64,000 nucleotides of DNA from Geothermobacter hydrogeniphilus (GTDB lineage Bacteria > Desulfobacterota > Desulfuromonadia > Desulfuromonadales > Geothermobacteraceae): the NCBI RefSeq assembly GCF_002093115.1, contig NZ_NAAD01000005.1, forward strand, positions 91,942-155,941, given 5' to 3'. Shown one piece after another: positions 43,711-51,553 of this stretch. The position numbers and the translations under genes were made by a program. The notes under the pieces are model-generated. The model ran no database searches. It was not told the DNA's origin and saw only the letters and a program-made list of their open reading frames with translations. Position 1 is the first letter of the stretch. Every line of letters begins with the position of its first letter.

Positions 43711-43868
43711 CCCAGCGCCCATCAATAGATTTACATTCGAGCTGAAATCAGATAAGTTGTCGTCATTGTTTGACTTGCCCTGGAGGGATCATGCTGGATC
43801 AGAGGGGGACAACTTGAGGGAATGATGACCGTTCGTGTCGGCCTGTGCCGAGCGGGCGGTTTTTGGTT
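43711..43868 (+). repeat. Direct ~158-bp repeat, copy A (before fic 2)
   Basis: About 88% identical by eye to 45115-45273. It opens with the heptad CCCAGCG, contains the inverted pair AAGTTGTC / GACAACTT about 45 bases apart, and ends in GGCCTGTGCCGAGCGGGCGG followed by T, which may terminate transcription. Each copy stands directly before an accessory gene. Confidence 0.85.
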
Positions 43869-43977
43869 GAAAGGGCCGCCGGTGATGGGCCCGTTGCCCA
43901 TAATGGGGAAAAATGACCTTCGGCAGGTGGACAGAGGACAGTCATCCAGGTCTGCCCCGGATCGGGAGAGGAGGAGC

Positions 43978-44997
43978 GTGAGCGAAAAATCCACGTATCA
44001 GCCACCCTTCACCATGACTCCGGAGATTCAGGACCGGGTCGCCGCGATCAGCGACGCCATCAGACATCTGACGGTGCTTACTGATCAGGCCAGGATGCTG
44101 CGGCTGCGGCGCGCCAACCGTGTCCGTACCATTTACGGTTCCCTGGCCATTGAGGGGAACACCCTGAGTGAAGCTCAGATAACCGCCATCCTGGAGGGCC
44201 GGCGGGTGATCGCTCCGCCCCGCGAGGTGCAGGAGGTCAAAAACGCCCTGTCCGCTTACGACCGGTTTGAAATCTGGCAACCCGAGATAGAAAAGGACCT
44301 GCTGGAGGCGCATCGCATTCTGATGACCGGATTGATTGACGAGGCGGGTATCTACCGACACGGCGGGGTGGGAGTCATGGCGGGCCGGCAGGTCATTCAC
44401 ATGGCACCCCCGGCAGAGCGGGTGCCGCAACTGATGGGGGATTTATTCAGCTGGCTGACGACAACCGACGCCCATCCACTTATTGCCAGTTCTGTCTTCC
44501 ACTACGAGTTCGAGTTTATTCACCCCTTTGCCGACGGCAATGGTCGCATGGGAAGACTGTGGCAGAGTCTGATTCTGGCCCGCTGGAATCCTCTGTTCGC
44601 GGATATTCCGGTGGAAAGCCTGGTCTTCGAACACCAGAACGAGTATTACCGGGCCTTGCAGGAGAGTACCCGCCTGACAGACTCTGCGCCCTTCATCTCT
44701 TTCATGCTGCGGATGATTCTGGCGGCCGTGAGCGTATCCGTTCCCCAGGATGCCCCCCAAGTCAGCCCCCAAGTCAGCAAACTGCTGACGGTGATCCGAG
44801 GTGAGATGAGCCGCGAGGCGTTGCAGTCCGTCCTTGGGTTGTCGGATCGCAAATCCTTCCGCCGGCGTTATCTCCTGCCGGCCCTGGCCGATGGCCTGAT
44901 AGAAATGACCCTCCCCGACAAGCCCAACAGCCGCCTGCAGCAATATCGCCTCACCGACAAGGGCCGCCAATGGTTGAAGCAGTATGGCGATGGTTGA
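43978..44997 (+). CDS. Fic family protein, second copy type
   Basis: The 339-residue protein has the active loop HPFADGNGRMGR near residue 185 and the inhibitory motif SLAIEGN near residue 50, again a class II Fic. The C-terminus (PQVSKLLTVIRGEMSREALQSVLGLSDRKSFRRRYLLPAL) is a winged-helix type found in one large Fic group. GAGAGGAGG precedes GTG 43978; the longer frame from 43822 covers a repeat. It shares only the Fic core with the protein at 38356. It lies between two direct repeats. Confidence 0.92.
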   Translation: MSEKSTYQPPFTMTPEIQDRVAAISDAIRHLTVLTDQARMLRLRRANRVRTIYGSLAIEGNTLSEAQITAILEGRRVIAPPREVQEVKNALSAYDRFEIWQPEIEKDLLEAHRILMTGLIDEAGIYRHGGVGVMAGRQVIHMAPPAERVPQLMGDLFSWLTTTDAHPLIASSVFHYEFEFIHPFADGNGRMGRLWQSLILARWNPLFADIPVESLVFEHQNEYYRALQESTRLTDSAPFISFMLRMILAAVSVSVPQDAPQVSPQVSKLLTVIRGEMSREALQSVLGLSDRKSFRRRYLLPALADGLIEMTLPDKPNSRLQQYRLTDKGRQWLKQYGDG

Positions 44998-45089
44998 CCC
45001 GAGTTGACTCACGTCTGCCGGAACTTTATCCCCGGGGGCTCAAGGGTTTATCAGCGTCTATCGGCGACTGAGGCTTTTTCCTCTTTCCA

Positions 45090-45124
45090 AGCGCCCAGCG
45101 CCCAGCGCCCTATGCCCAGCGCCC
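45090..45124 (+). repeat. Heptad repeat AGCGCCC (five units)
   Basis: Four AGCGCCC units and one variant TATGCCC in strict 7-base phase. It overlaps the beginning of direct repeat copy B; copy A has only one unit and a variant. Confidence 0.85.
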
Positions 45125-45273
45125 ATCAATTGATTTACATTCGCGCTGAAATCGGATAAGTTGTCAGCATTGTTTGACTTGTCCGGGAGGGATTCATGCA
45201 GTACCAGAGGGGGACAACTTGAGGGAATGATGACCGTCCGTGTCGGCCTGTGCCGAGCGGGCGGTTTTGGTTT
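45115..45273 (+). repeat. Direct ~158-bp repeat, copy B (before the ORF6N gene)
   Basis: Second copy of 43711-43868, in the same orientation, 1.4 kb away, ending 12 bases before the ORF6N start codon. The AAGTTGTC/GACAACTT arms are conserved while the sequence between them drifts. Confidence 0.85.
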
Positions 45274-45285
45274 CGGGAGGGAGGC

Positions 45286-45636
45286 ATGAGCCACATGGAT
45301 GTGGTACGCATCGAGCGATCGATCAGGATTATTCGTGGGGATAAAGTTATCCTTGATGAGGATCTGGCTGCCTTGTATGGAGTCGCGACTAAAAACCTTA
45401 TCCAGGCCGTCAAGCGAAATATGGATCGGTTTCCTGCCGACTTCATGTTTCAGTTGATAAATCAGGAATTTAAAGACTTGAGATCACAAATTGTGACCTC
45501 AAGTCAGTGGGGTGGTAGGCGCACACCACCCTATGCATTTTCCGAGCAGGGCGTGGCGATGCTTTCCAGCGTGCTTCGCAGTCCGAGGGCCGTGCATCTT
45601 CTATCAGTTTCTGCGCCTTGGAAATTTTTCTGTTAA
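45286..45636 (+). pseudogene. ORF6N domain protein, 3' end lost
   Basis: The start is good (GGGAGGGAGG then ATG) and the sequence follows the ORF6N family closely up to [22 protein letters not shown]; these DNA-binding-like domains are common on phages and mobile elements. After RAV, at about 45595, the frame reads unrelated residues ([13 protein letters not shown]) and stops, and AT-rich sequence begins. The C-terminal part has been replaced by the restriction-modification island. Confidence 0.8.
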
Positions 45637-45652
45637 TTGGTTCTTGCTTGCA

Positions 45653-45687
45653 GGGAAATTTTGTGACATTCTGTCACAAAATTTCCC
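45653..45687 (+). promoter_or_regulatory. Perfect 16-bp-arm palindrome before the methyltransferase
   Basis: GGGAAATTTTGTGACA and its exact inverse TGTCACAAAATTTCCC are separated by three bases. The site ends 14 bases before the methyltransferase ATG. It could be an operator bound by the enzyme's own N-terminal helix-turn-helix, as known for M.EcoRII and M.SsoII, or an RNA hairpin that limits translation. Confidence 0.8.
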
Positions 45688-45701
45688 TGATTGAGGTGGA
45701 T

Positions 45702-47147
45702 ATGGAACAGGAACCGATTTGGATCGTTAAGAGGGCAGTGGATGCTTTGGGCTATGAACAAACTGCAGATGAACTCGGCAAGTCAGCAAGGACAGTGCGG
45801 AGATGGGTTGCGGGAGAAGCCAGCCCTTCGAAAAGTGATTTACTTGTGTTGGAACAACTTCTGTTTGACTTCTATCGTCCAGCCCAAGGGACAGGTGATT
45901 TTACTTTTATTGATTTATTTGCTGGTATCGGCGGAATAAGGAGAGCCTTTGAGGCTTACGGTGGGAGATGCATTTTCACCAGTGAATGGGATGAATATGC
46001 GCAGAAAACATACAGAGCCAATTTTGATGACAGTCATGATCTGGCAGGTGACATAAATGAAATTATCGGTGAAGTAAGAACTCATATCCCGCAAACCCCC
46101 GATGTACTGCTTGCAGGTTTTCCCTGTCAGCCGTTCTCTATCGCAGGGGTGAGCAAAAAGAACGCACTAGGCCGTCCTCACGGATTTGCATGCAAGGACC
46201 AAGGGAATCTCTTTTTTCATATAGCATCAATGCTTGAAGACCTCAGACCTCCTGCTTTTCTGCTTGAAAATGTCAAAAACCTTGAACGACATGATAAGGG
46301 AAAAACATTCGACGTAATCAAGTACACTCTTGAAAAGGAACTGGGGTATCAGGTTTTTCATAAGGTGATTGACGCAAAGGGGTTTGTACCGCAACATCGG
46401 GAACGAATATTTATAGTTGGCTTTGATGGTAAAACTGATTTTTCATGGAATGACCTCAACTTGCCTGATCCGAAGTCGAAGACCTTGGGAGATATACTGC
46501 TTCCTGATGACGAGGTTGATGCAAAGTACACTCTTTCAGATAAACTTTGGTTGTACCTTCAGAATTATGCCGCCAAGCACAAGGCTGCTGGAAATGGTTT
46601 TGGGTTTGGAATGACTAAACGGGAAGACATTGCCAGAACGCTCTCAGCTCGATACTACAAGGATGGCAGTGAAATTCTCGTATATCAGGGGCCCAAGAAG
46701 AATCCGAGGCGTCTTACACCACGTGAATGCGCTCGACTTATGGGTTATCCGGACTCTTTCAGAATCCCTGTCTCAGACACTAGGGCCTACAAGCAGTTTG
46801 GAAATTCGGTTGTCGTTCCAGTTGTTCAGGAGGTTGCTCGTATTATGGTTCCTCATGTTTTGGCGCTTAAAAAAGCTCGTGTCAATAAGTATGAAGTTGT
46901 TCTTTGCTCTTTTGGTAATCCAGACCACGGACAAGTTAGTCCCCAAAGCCCGAGCCGAAGAGTGTGGGTTGATTCTCTTGACGAGGCCTCGAAGTCTTGC
47001 CGGGAGTATATCAATCAGTGGAATCTTGGAAGTGGTAACTGGACAGGGGAGGCGGGTAATGTTTACCTGAATGGTATTAAGGTTGCTTCCATATCTTACA
47101 ACGGAAGAATATGGAGTGAGAATTTAACGTTATCATCTAATGGCTGA
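45702..47147 (+). CDS. DNA (cytosine-5)-methyltransferase, Dcm/EcoRII type
   Basis: The 481-residue enzyme has an N-terminal helix-turn-helix (ALGYEQTADELGKSARTVRRWV), then the m5C motifs: FIDLFAGIGGIRRAFE (I), GFPCQPFSIAG with the catalytic Cys (IV), LLENVKNL (VI), QHRERIFIVG (VIII) and a C-terminal motif X (YKQFGNSVVVPVV). A short unrelated tail follows. Together with Vsr and an MvaI-like nuclease it very likely methylates CCWGG. ATG 45702 has GAGGTGG upstream. It overlaps vsr by eight bases. Confidence 0.93.
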   Translation: MEQEPIWIVKRAVDALGYEQTADELGKSARTVRRWVAGEASPSKSDLLVLEQLLFDFYRPAQGTGDFTFIDLFAGIGGIRRAFEAYGGRCIFTSEWDEYAQKTYRANFDDSHDLAGDINEIIGEVRTHIPQTPDVLLAGFPCQPFSIAGVSKKNALGRPHGFACKDQGNLFFHIASMLEDLRPPAFLLENVKNLERHDKGKTFDVIKYTLEKELGYQVFHKVIDAKGFVPQHRERIFIVGFDGKTDFSWNDLNLPDPKSKTLGDILLPDDEVDAKYTLSDKLWLYLQNYAAKHKAAGNGFGFGMTKREDIARTLSARYYKDGSEILVYQGPKKNPRRLTPRECARLMGYPDSFRIPVSDTRAYKQFGNSVVVPVVQEVARIMVPHVLALKKARVNKYEVVLCSFGNPDHGQVSPQSPSRRVWVDSLDEASKSCREYINQWNLGSGNWTGEAGNVYLNGIKVASISYNGRIWSENLTLSSNG

Positions 47148-47625
47148 TATTGTTGATAAGAAAACAAGAAGCCGGATGATGTCAGGTATCCGGGGTAAGA
47201 ACACCCGCCCAGAGTTACTAATCCGGAGAAAGTTGCATTCTCTAGGCTTCAGATATCGTATTCATGATAAGCGTTTTCCTGGCAAGCCTGATATTTTGTT
47301 GCCAAAGTACCATGCTGCAATTTTTGTTCATGGATGTTTTTGGCATGGTCATGATTGCCATCTTTTTAAACAACCAACTTCTAATATCATTTTTTGGAAG
47401 AAAAAAATTGAAAGAAACAGGCAGTTAGATATCAAAAACAGAGAATTGTTTAAAATTTCTGGTTGGCGACTTCTTATTGTTTGGGAATGTTCATTGAAGG
47501 GGAAAAAGCGTCTGCTTCTTGATGATGTCATTCAGAGAATATCAGATTGGATAAAGTCCGATAATTTAGAATGTGAGATTAGGGGGTATGAAACTTCAGA
47601 CACTAAAAACGATGATGGCAGATAA
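47140..47625 (+). CDS. vsr: Very short patch repair endonuclease
   Basis: Vsr nicks T:G mismatches that arise by deamination of 5-methylcytosine, typically in CCWGG contexts. The 161-residue protein has MMSGIRGKNTRPELLIRRKL, the catalytic region GKPDILLPKYHAAIFVHG and HGCFWHGHDC with zinc ligands. It starts inside the methyltransferase gene and ends inside the endonuclease gene, a tight three-gene unit. Codon use is AT-rich. Confidence 0.95.
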   Translation: MADIVDKKTRSRMMSGIRGKNTRPELLIRRKLHSLGFRYRIHDKRFPGKPDILLPKYHAAIFVHGCFWHGHDCHLFKQPTSNIIFWKKKIERNRQLDIKNRELFKISGWRLLIVWECSLKGKKRLLLDDVIQRISDWIKSDNLECEIRGYETSDTKNDDGR

Positions 47626-48928
47626 CGGTTGCCGGACCATCATTTGTAAGGTCCTGGCTGCCAATGATAACAGGAAACAACAGATTTATCTGGGGGGGAA
47701 TTTTACAGCAATTAATCTACTGCCGTTCCGAGAGATTCGACCAGACCCTGATAAATCTCATATCCTGAAGGCTGGACTTGATTTCTGGTGGCTTTCTGAA
47801 GATGGATCTAGTCATCCCGCACCTAAAGCTCAGCTTATACTTTATTCACAGTACCCTGAAGTACGGTTTTCAGGGTTTCTTGCGCGATGTCCTAATGCCC
47901 CTTCCGAAATGATGGATGAGTCCCTAAGGTTGTCGGGAAGAATCCTCTTCATGGGTATTCGGCAAGATGGCAAGATTGTTGGATACCTTTGCCACCCTGA
48001 AAGTGAACTTGCTAAGGAATTTAGGACATTAAAAGGACTGTCTCAGCAAGGAGTATTTATAGAACTGGGGCTGGATGAGGAATCCGGCCAAGAAGAAATT
48101 GTTCTCCTGACTGAGCTTAGAAGAATCTATATGATGGGCTGGATAAGGTCGAAGCGTTTGGGTAGCAAAGGGCAGTTACTTCCATGTGAGGCCCCACAGT
48201 GCGGTGGCTACACCTTGGAGGCGGAACTTGGAATTATCCCTAATGGTGTTTCAGAACCAGACTTCCACGGGTATGAGGTGAAACAGCATAATGTCACTTC
48301 GTTTGACCGTATAGATGTAGGTGTGTTGACACTCATGACTCCTCAACCAACTGGTGGGTATTACAAAGAAAAGGGGGTAGAAGCATTTGTCCGCAGGTTT
48401 GGCTATCCAGACATGACAGGCAGGGCTGGCAGGGAAGACAGGCTAAACTTTGGGGGTATTCATAGGGCAGGAGTACGCCATTCAAGAACCGGACTTACGC
48501 TTTCCCTGATTGGTTTTGATCCGGTTGAAGGAAAAATTCACGATGCTACTGGTGGTATCGCCTTGCTTTCCAGTACTGGTGAGGAGGCCGCTATCTGGCA
48601 CTATGCAGATATCATGAAGCATTGGAACAGGAAACACGCTAAAGCCGCTTACGTCCCGAGCATTAAAAGGAAAACCCCGGATTTATGTTATCAATACGGC
48701 AGCGTTGTTCGGATAGGTGAGGGGACTGATTTCCTGTTGTATTTGAAAGCCATGAACGAGGGGCAGGTTTATTACGATCCAGGGATTAAACTTGAGAATG
48801 CATCTACAAAACCAAAGGCCAAGCATCGGAGCCAGTTCAGGATGAAGTCGGCACACCTTCCGAGTTTGTACCATCGAATGAGAAAGATTGATTTGTCAGC
48901 GTGGTCAACTTCTACCTCTACAACATGA
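47588..48928 (+). CDS. MvaI/BcnI-family type II restriction endonuclease
   Basis: The roughly 446-residue protein has the MvaI/BcnI-like core GIIPNGVSEPDFHGYEVKQHN, with acidic and lysine residues of the nuclease active site, and the later FGGIHRAG and SQFRMKSAHLPSLY segments. MvaI cuts within CCWGG, agreeing with the Dcm-type partner. Length fits the longer members with an N-terminal extension. The start is uncertain: ATG 47588 and ATG 47612/47615 overlap vsr. The last eight codons come from the cytochrome remnant, so the native C-terminus is slightly replaced. Confidence 0.85.
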   Translation: MKLQTLKTMMADNGCRTIICKVLAANDNRKQQIYLGGNFTAINLLPFREIRPDPDKSHILKAGLDFWWLSEDGSSHPAPKAQLILYSQYPEVRFSGFLARCPNAPSEMMDESLRLSGRILFMGIRQDGKIVGYLCHPESELAKEFRTLKGLSQQGVFIELGLDEESGQEEIVLLTELRRIYMMGWIRSKRLGSKGQLLPCEAPQCGGYTLEAELGIIPNGVSEPDFHGYEVKQHNVTSFDRIDVGVLTLMTPQPTGGYYKEKGVEAFVRRFGYPDMTGRAGREDRLNFGGIHRAGVRHSRTGLTLSLIGFDPVEGKIHDATGGIALLSSTGEEAAIWHYADIMKHWNRKHAKAAYVPSIKRKTPDLCYQYGSVVRIGEGTDFLLYLKAMNEGQVYYDPGIKLENASTKPKAKHRSQFRMKSAHLPSLYHRMRKIDLSAWSTSTSTT

Positions 48929-48957
48929 CCATCGCTTGTGTCGCCGGGCACGGCAAG
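48901..48957 (+). pseudogene. Remnant of a cytochrome c gene
   Basis: 57 bases read VVNFYLYNMTIACVAGHGK and match VVNFYLYKMTTACVACHGK of the intact gene (51395-51451) with about eight differences. The heme motif CxxCH is broken (second Cys to Gly). This is the decayed end of a paralogous cytochrome gene at the right border of the restriction-modification island. Confidence 0.85.
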
Positions 48958-49047
48958 TTGTCCAAAAAATATGAATGCGGTTGCAAGGTTTCGGTCGTCA
49001 CGACATCCAGAGATAACTGGAATGTTGGCACCTATAACACCTAGGAG

Positions 49048-49073
49048 ACGTTGTTAAGAAATTCACTTTCTCA
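49048..49073 (+). repeat. Short interspersed repeat, copy a (partial)
   Basis: GACGTTGTTAAGAAATTCAC plus TTTCTC, shared with 50139-50174 and 50849-50884 but lacking their leading GACAACCGGGGG. REP-like in size and placement. Confidence 0.75.
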
Positions 49074-49245
49074 GCCGTTCAAAGTCCTGCTCCTTGAGCA
49101 AGCCCATGTCCAGGTAACGCTTTTGCCCCCACTTGGTACCGGCAATGGGATCCGGGGCTGATTGCCCTAGAGCAACCGGTCGGTCTTGCTGGCCATGATG
49201 AAGTCGTTGCGATGCAGACCGCCGATCTTATGCGGCCCCCGGTCT
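49063..49245 (-). pseudogene. Unidentified coding remnant
   Basis: The minus strand reads ...SAPDPIAGTKWGQKRYLDM and GLLKEQDFERLRK before a stop at 49063, with an upstream part (HKIGGLHRNDFIMASKTDR) in a shifted frame. It looks like the decayed C-terminus of a real protein. I do not recognise it. Confidence 0.35.
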
Positions 49246-49325
49246 GTTGCGATTGCTGAAATCCGCGGGCACGGGACTGGATTTCTGATATTCTGAACGC
49301 TGAACATCAGTTGTCCGGGATACCA

Positions 49326-50135
49326 ATGAAACAGCTCCTCCCCATCCTCTTCGGCTCACTTCTGCTCCCATCTCCGGTCAGTGCCGCGCTGGAGGGCTCC
49401 TTCGTCTATTTTCCCACCGCCGAGCTGGTCACCACTCCTGCCGCGGTCGGGCTGGCGTATGAAGATGTCTTCTTCACCGCAGCGGACGGCACCGCGTTGC
49501 ACGGCTGGTATCTTCCCGGAGAGCCGGGCAGGCCGCTGCTGGTTTTCTGCCACGGCAATGCTGGCAACATCTCCCACCGGGTCGACAATCTGCGGCTGCT
49601 GCGTGAGTTGGGGCTGACGGTTTTTATCTTCGATTATCGAGGTTACGGGCGCAGTTCGGGTACGCCGAGCGAAGCTGGAACCTACAGCGACCTGCGCGGC
49701 GCTCTCGTCTGGTTGCAACAGAAGGGCTGGAAGCAGGAACAGATGGTCTATTTCGGTCGCTCCCTGGGAGCTGCGGTCGCTCTGCAGCTCGCTCTCGAGG
49801 AGCCTCCGGCAGCTCTGATTCTCGAATCGCCCTTTACCTCCATCGGGGCGATGGGCAGGCATCACTCACCGCTGCTCTGGCTGCTTGGCGGTTGGCTGCT
49901 GAATACCCGTTACGATAGTCTGGGCAAGATATCCGACCTTAGAGTGCCGTTGATGATTCTCCATGGCGATGAGGATGAAATCGTCCCCCAGCAGATGGGG
50001 CGGCAGCTGTTCGAGCGTGCGCCGCAGCCGAAACGGTTTCATTCCCTGCCGGGGGCAGGGCACAACAACAGCTACGAGGTCGGTGGAGAGGCCTACCGGA
50101 ACTGGTGGCGCGAGTTTCTGACGGAAATACGCTGA
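49326..50135 (+). CDS. Exported alpha/beta hydrolase
   Basis: The 269-residue protein has a signal peptide (MKQLLPILFGSLLLPSPVSA) and the alpha/beta-hydrolase core: oxyanion region FCHGNAGNISHR, DYRGYGRSSG, nucleophile elbow YFGRSLGAA (Ser), acid Asp in HGDEDEIVP and catalytic His in GAGHNN. It resembles the YfhR/BEM46-like serine hydrolases, with the substrate unknown. ATG 49326 gives the best leader. Confidence 0.9.
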   Translation: MKQLLPILFGSLLLPSPVSAALEGSFVYFPTAELVTTPAAVGLAYEDVFFTAADGTALHGWYLPGEPGRPLLVFCHGNAGNISHRVDNLRLLRELGLTVFIFDYRGYGRSSGTPSEAGTYSDLRGALVWLQQKGWKQEQMVYFGRSLGAAVALQLALEEPPAALILESPFTSIGAMGRHHSPLLWLLGGWLLNTRYDSLGKISDLRVPLMILHGDEDEIVPQQMGRQLFERAPQPKRFHSLPGAGHNNSYEVGGEAYRNWWREFLTEIR

Positions 50136-50138
50136 CCG

Positions 50139-50174
50139 ACAACCGGGGGACGTTGTTAAGAAATTCACTTTCTC
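50139..50174 (+). repeat. Short interspersed repeat, copy b
   Basis: GACAACCGGGGGACGTTG plus TTAAGAAATTCACTTTCT, four bases after the hydrolase stop. Nearly identical to copy c at 50849-50884. The CAAC/GTTG arms can pair. Confidence 0.85.
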
Positions 50175-50269
50175 TACCTCGATAATCCCCAAGTTCCCGT
50201 TCTGAAACAGAGACCAATTGACAGCATCTTTGTCTGGTGCTATTAATCGACCATTGAGGAGGTGCCGAT

Positions 50270-50536
50270 ATGAGGGTGAAATTTTCTGAAGATATCGTCC
50301 CTTTAACGGACATGAAGGTGAATCCGGGGAAGATCGTCAAGCTTACCAACCAGACTCATCGTCCCATCCTGCTGACCAGTCGCGGTCGAGGCATTGCGGT
50401 TATGCAGTCCCTTGAAGATTTTGAGCGTGCCGAAGAAGAAAAAGAGTTCATGCGGGCCGTGGTGGCGGGGCTTGATGATCTTGACAACCAGCGGGAGGTC
50501 GACCTCAAGGCGGCAAAAGAACGTCTGGGTCTGTAA
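50270..50536 (+). CDS. Phd/YefM-type antitoxin
   Basis: The 88-residue protein has the Phd pattern: an N-terminal DNA-binding part (FSEDIVPLTDMKVNPGKIVKLTNQTHRPILLTSRGRGIAVMQS) and a flexible acidic tail (ERAEEEKEFMRAVVAGLDD) that would bind the toxin. GAGGAGG lies upstream. A ParE-like toxin gene follows after two bases. The pair is probably autoregulated. Confidence 0.9.
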   Translation: MRVKFSEDIVPLTDMKVNPGKIVKLTNQTHRPILLTSRGRGIAVMQSLEDFERAEEEKEFMRAVVAGLDDLDNQREVDLKAAKERLGL

Positions 50537-50538
50537 AG

Positions 50539-50850
50539 ATGTCCAATCAGCTCCCTTGTGTGACCATTTCCTTTGCCGAATCTGCAATAAGGGATTTGGA
50601 AGATGTTCTGGATTTTTACCGGGAACAGCAGGTACCGGAAGTCGGCGATCGATTTGTCAGAGAGATTGTCGCCGCGGTTGAAAACTTGAGTGGCCATCCT
50701 GACCGGGGGAGAATTGTTCCGGAATTCAACAGCCCCCAACTGAGAGAGCTGATCCATCCCCCCTTTCGAATTGTTTATCGGCGTTTCCCGGAGAAAATCA
50801 GTATCGTTCGCATCTGGCGGAGTGAGCGGCTGTTGCGATTGCCGGGGTGA
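50539..50850 (+). CDS. ParE/RelE-type toxin
   Basis: The 103-residue protein has the RelE/ParE superfamily order: VTISFAESAIRDLEDVLDFYREQ, then FVREIVAAVENLSGHPDRGRIVPEF, LRELIHPPFRIVYR and VRIWRSERLL. It would poison gyrase (ParE) or cleave mRNA (RelE); the length and helices favour ParE. It is paired with the Phd-like antitoxin, and both lie between two short repeats. Confidence 0.9.
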   Translation: MSNQLPCVTISFAESAIRDLEDVLDFYREQQVPEVGDRFVREIVAAVENLSGHPDRGRIVPEFNSPQLRELIHPPFRIVYRRFPEKISIVRIWRSERLLRLPG

Positions 50851-50884
50851 CAACCGGGGGGCGTTGTTAAGAAATTCACTTTCT
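50849..50884 (+). repeat. Short interspersed repeat, copy c
   Basis: Begins at the toxin stop codon and matches copy b over 36 bases with one or two differences. Copies b and c thus bracket the toxin-antitoxin pair as direct repeats. Confidence 0.85.
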
Positions 50885-50968
50885 TTCCCTTGACAACCCG
50901 GTCGTTCCCGGCTGTTATCTGCTATAACTTCAAGTCACACCTCAACACTTGCAACCAGGAGTCAACCC

Positions 50969-51511
50969 ATGTCGCTGCTGAAACGAATGTCCCTGGTCAT
51001 CGCTGCCATCCTCTTCTGTTTCCCTCACCTTGCCCTGGCCGCCGGTCATGAACAGACCACGACAATCGGTGGTGGGCAGGCCCATCACATGAAGCCGCAG
51101 ACCTTACATCGTGTCCCGCTTTCCCCCGAACTGCGGACGCTGCTCAACCAGGAAATGGGGTTGATCCAGCAGGGGGTGATGGAGCTGGTGCCGGCCATCG
51201 CGGCCGGCGACTGGGACAAGGTTGCCGACATCGGCCAGAAGATCAAGGCGAGTTTTATTCTCAAGCAGAAACTGACTGCGGCCCAGAAAGAGGAGCTGCA
51301 CCGGGTGCTGCCGCAGCAGTTCATCGAGATGGACATGGATTTTCACACGTCGGCGGGGATGCTGGCCCATGCGGCGGAGATGAAGAACGCGGATGTGGTC
51401 AACTTCTACCTTTACAAGATGACCACCGCCTGCGTCGCCTGCCACGGCAAGTTTGCCACGGAACGTTTTCCCGGGTTGGCACAGGGTGCCGATGAGGGTC
51501 ATCAACACTGA
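50969..51511 (+). CDS. Periplasmic monoheme cytochrome c
   Basis: The 180-residue protein has a signal peptide (MSLVIAAILFCFPHLALA), a four-helix-like body and one heme site CVACH near residue 156, close to the C-terminus as in class II (cytochrome c-prime-like) proteins. It should carry one covalently bound heme in the periplasm; partner unknown. A broken paralog remnant lies at 48901-48957. AGGAG precedes the ATG. Confidence 0.85.
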   Translation: MSLLKRMSLVIAAILFCFPHLALAAGHEQTTTIGGGQAHHMKPQTLHRVPLSPELRTLLNQEMGLIQQGVMELVPAIAAGDWDKVADIGQKIKASFILKQKLTAAQKEELHRVLPQQFIEMDMDFHTSAGMLAHAAEMKNADVVNFYLYKMTTACVACHGKFATERFPGLAQGADEGHQH

Positions 51512-51553
51512 ACCAGGACGTTGTACCCGCAGGGATTGGGGGCTGAATGAGCT

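Larger units (their letters stand above)
45595..48900. mobile_element. Restriction-modification island, borders inferred
   Basis: This AT-rich 3.3-kb block carries methyltransferase, vsr and MvaI/BcnI-type endonuclease genes. Its left end cuts an ORF6N gene and its right end runs into a cytochrome gene remnant at 48901. No transposase, integrase or terminal repeats are seen, so it probably entered by illegitimate or homologous recombination. Confidence 0.7.
48958..49325. other. Degenerate intergenic stretch
   Basis: It holds decayed sequence after the cytochrome remnant, one short interspersed repeat (49048-49073) and a minus-strand coding remnant (49063-49245). No intact gene is seen. Confidence 0.5.

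Noticed and set aside
43711..43868. Integron attC site
   Set aside because: The inverted arms AAGTTGTC/GACAACTT do not fit the RYYYAAC...GTTRRRY core sites, and no integron integrase is present.
50139..50884. Integron cassettes around the toxin-antitoxin pair
   Set aside because: GACAAC...GTTGTTAAG resembles attC ends only superficially and lacks the required core bases.
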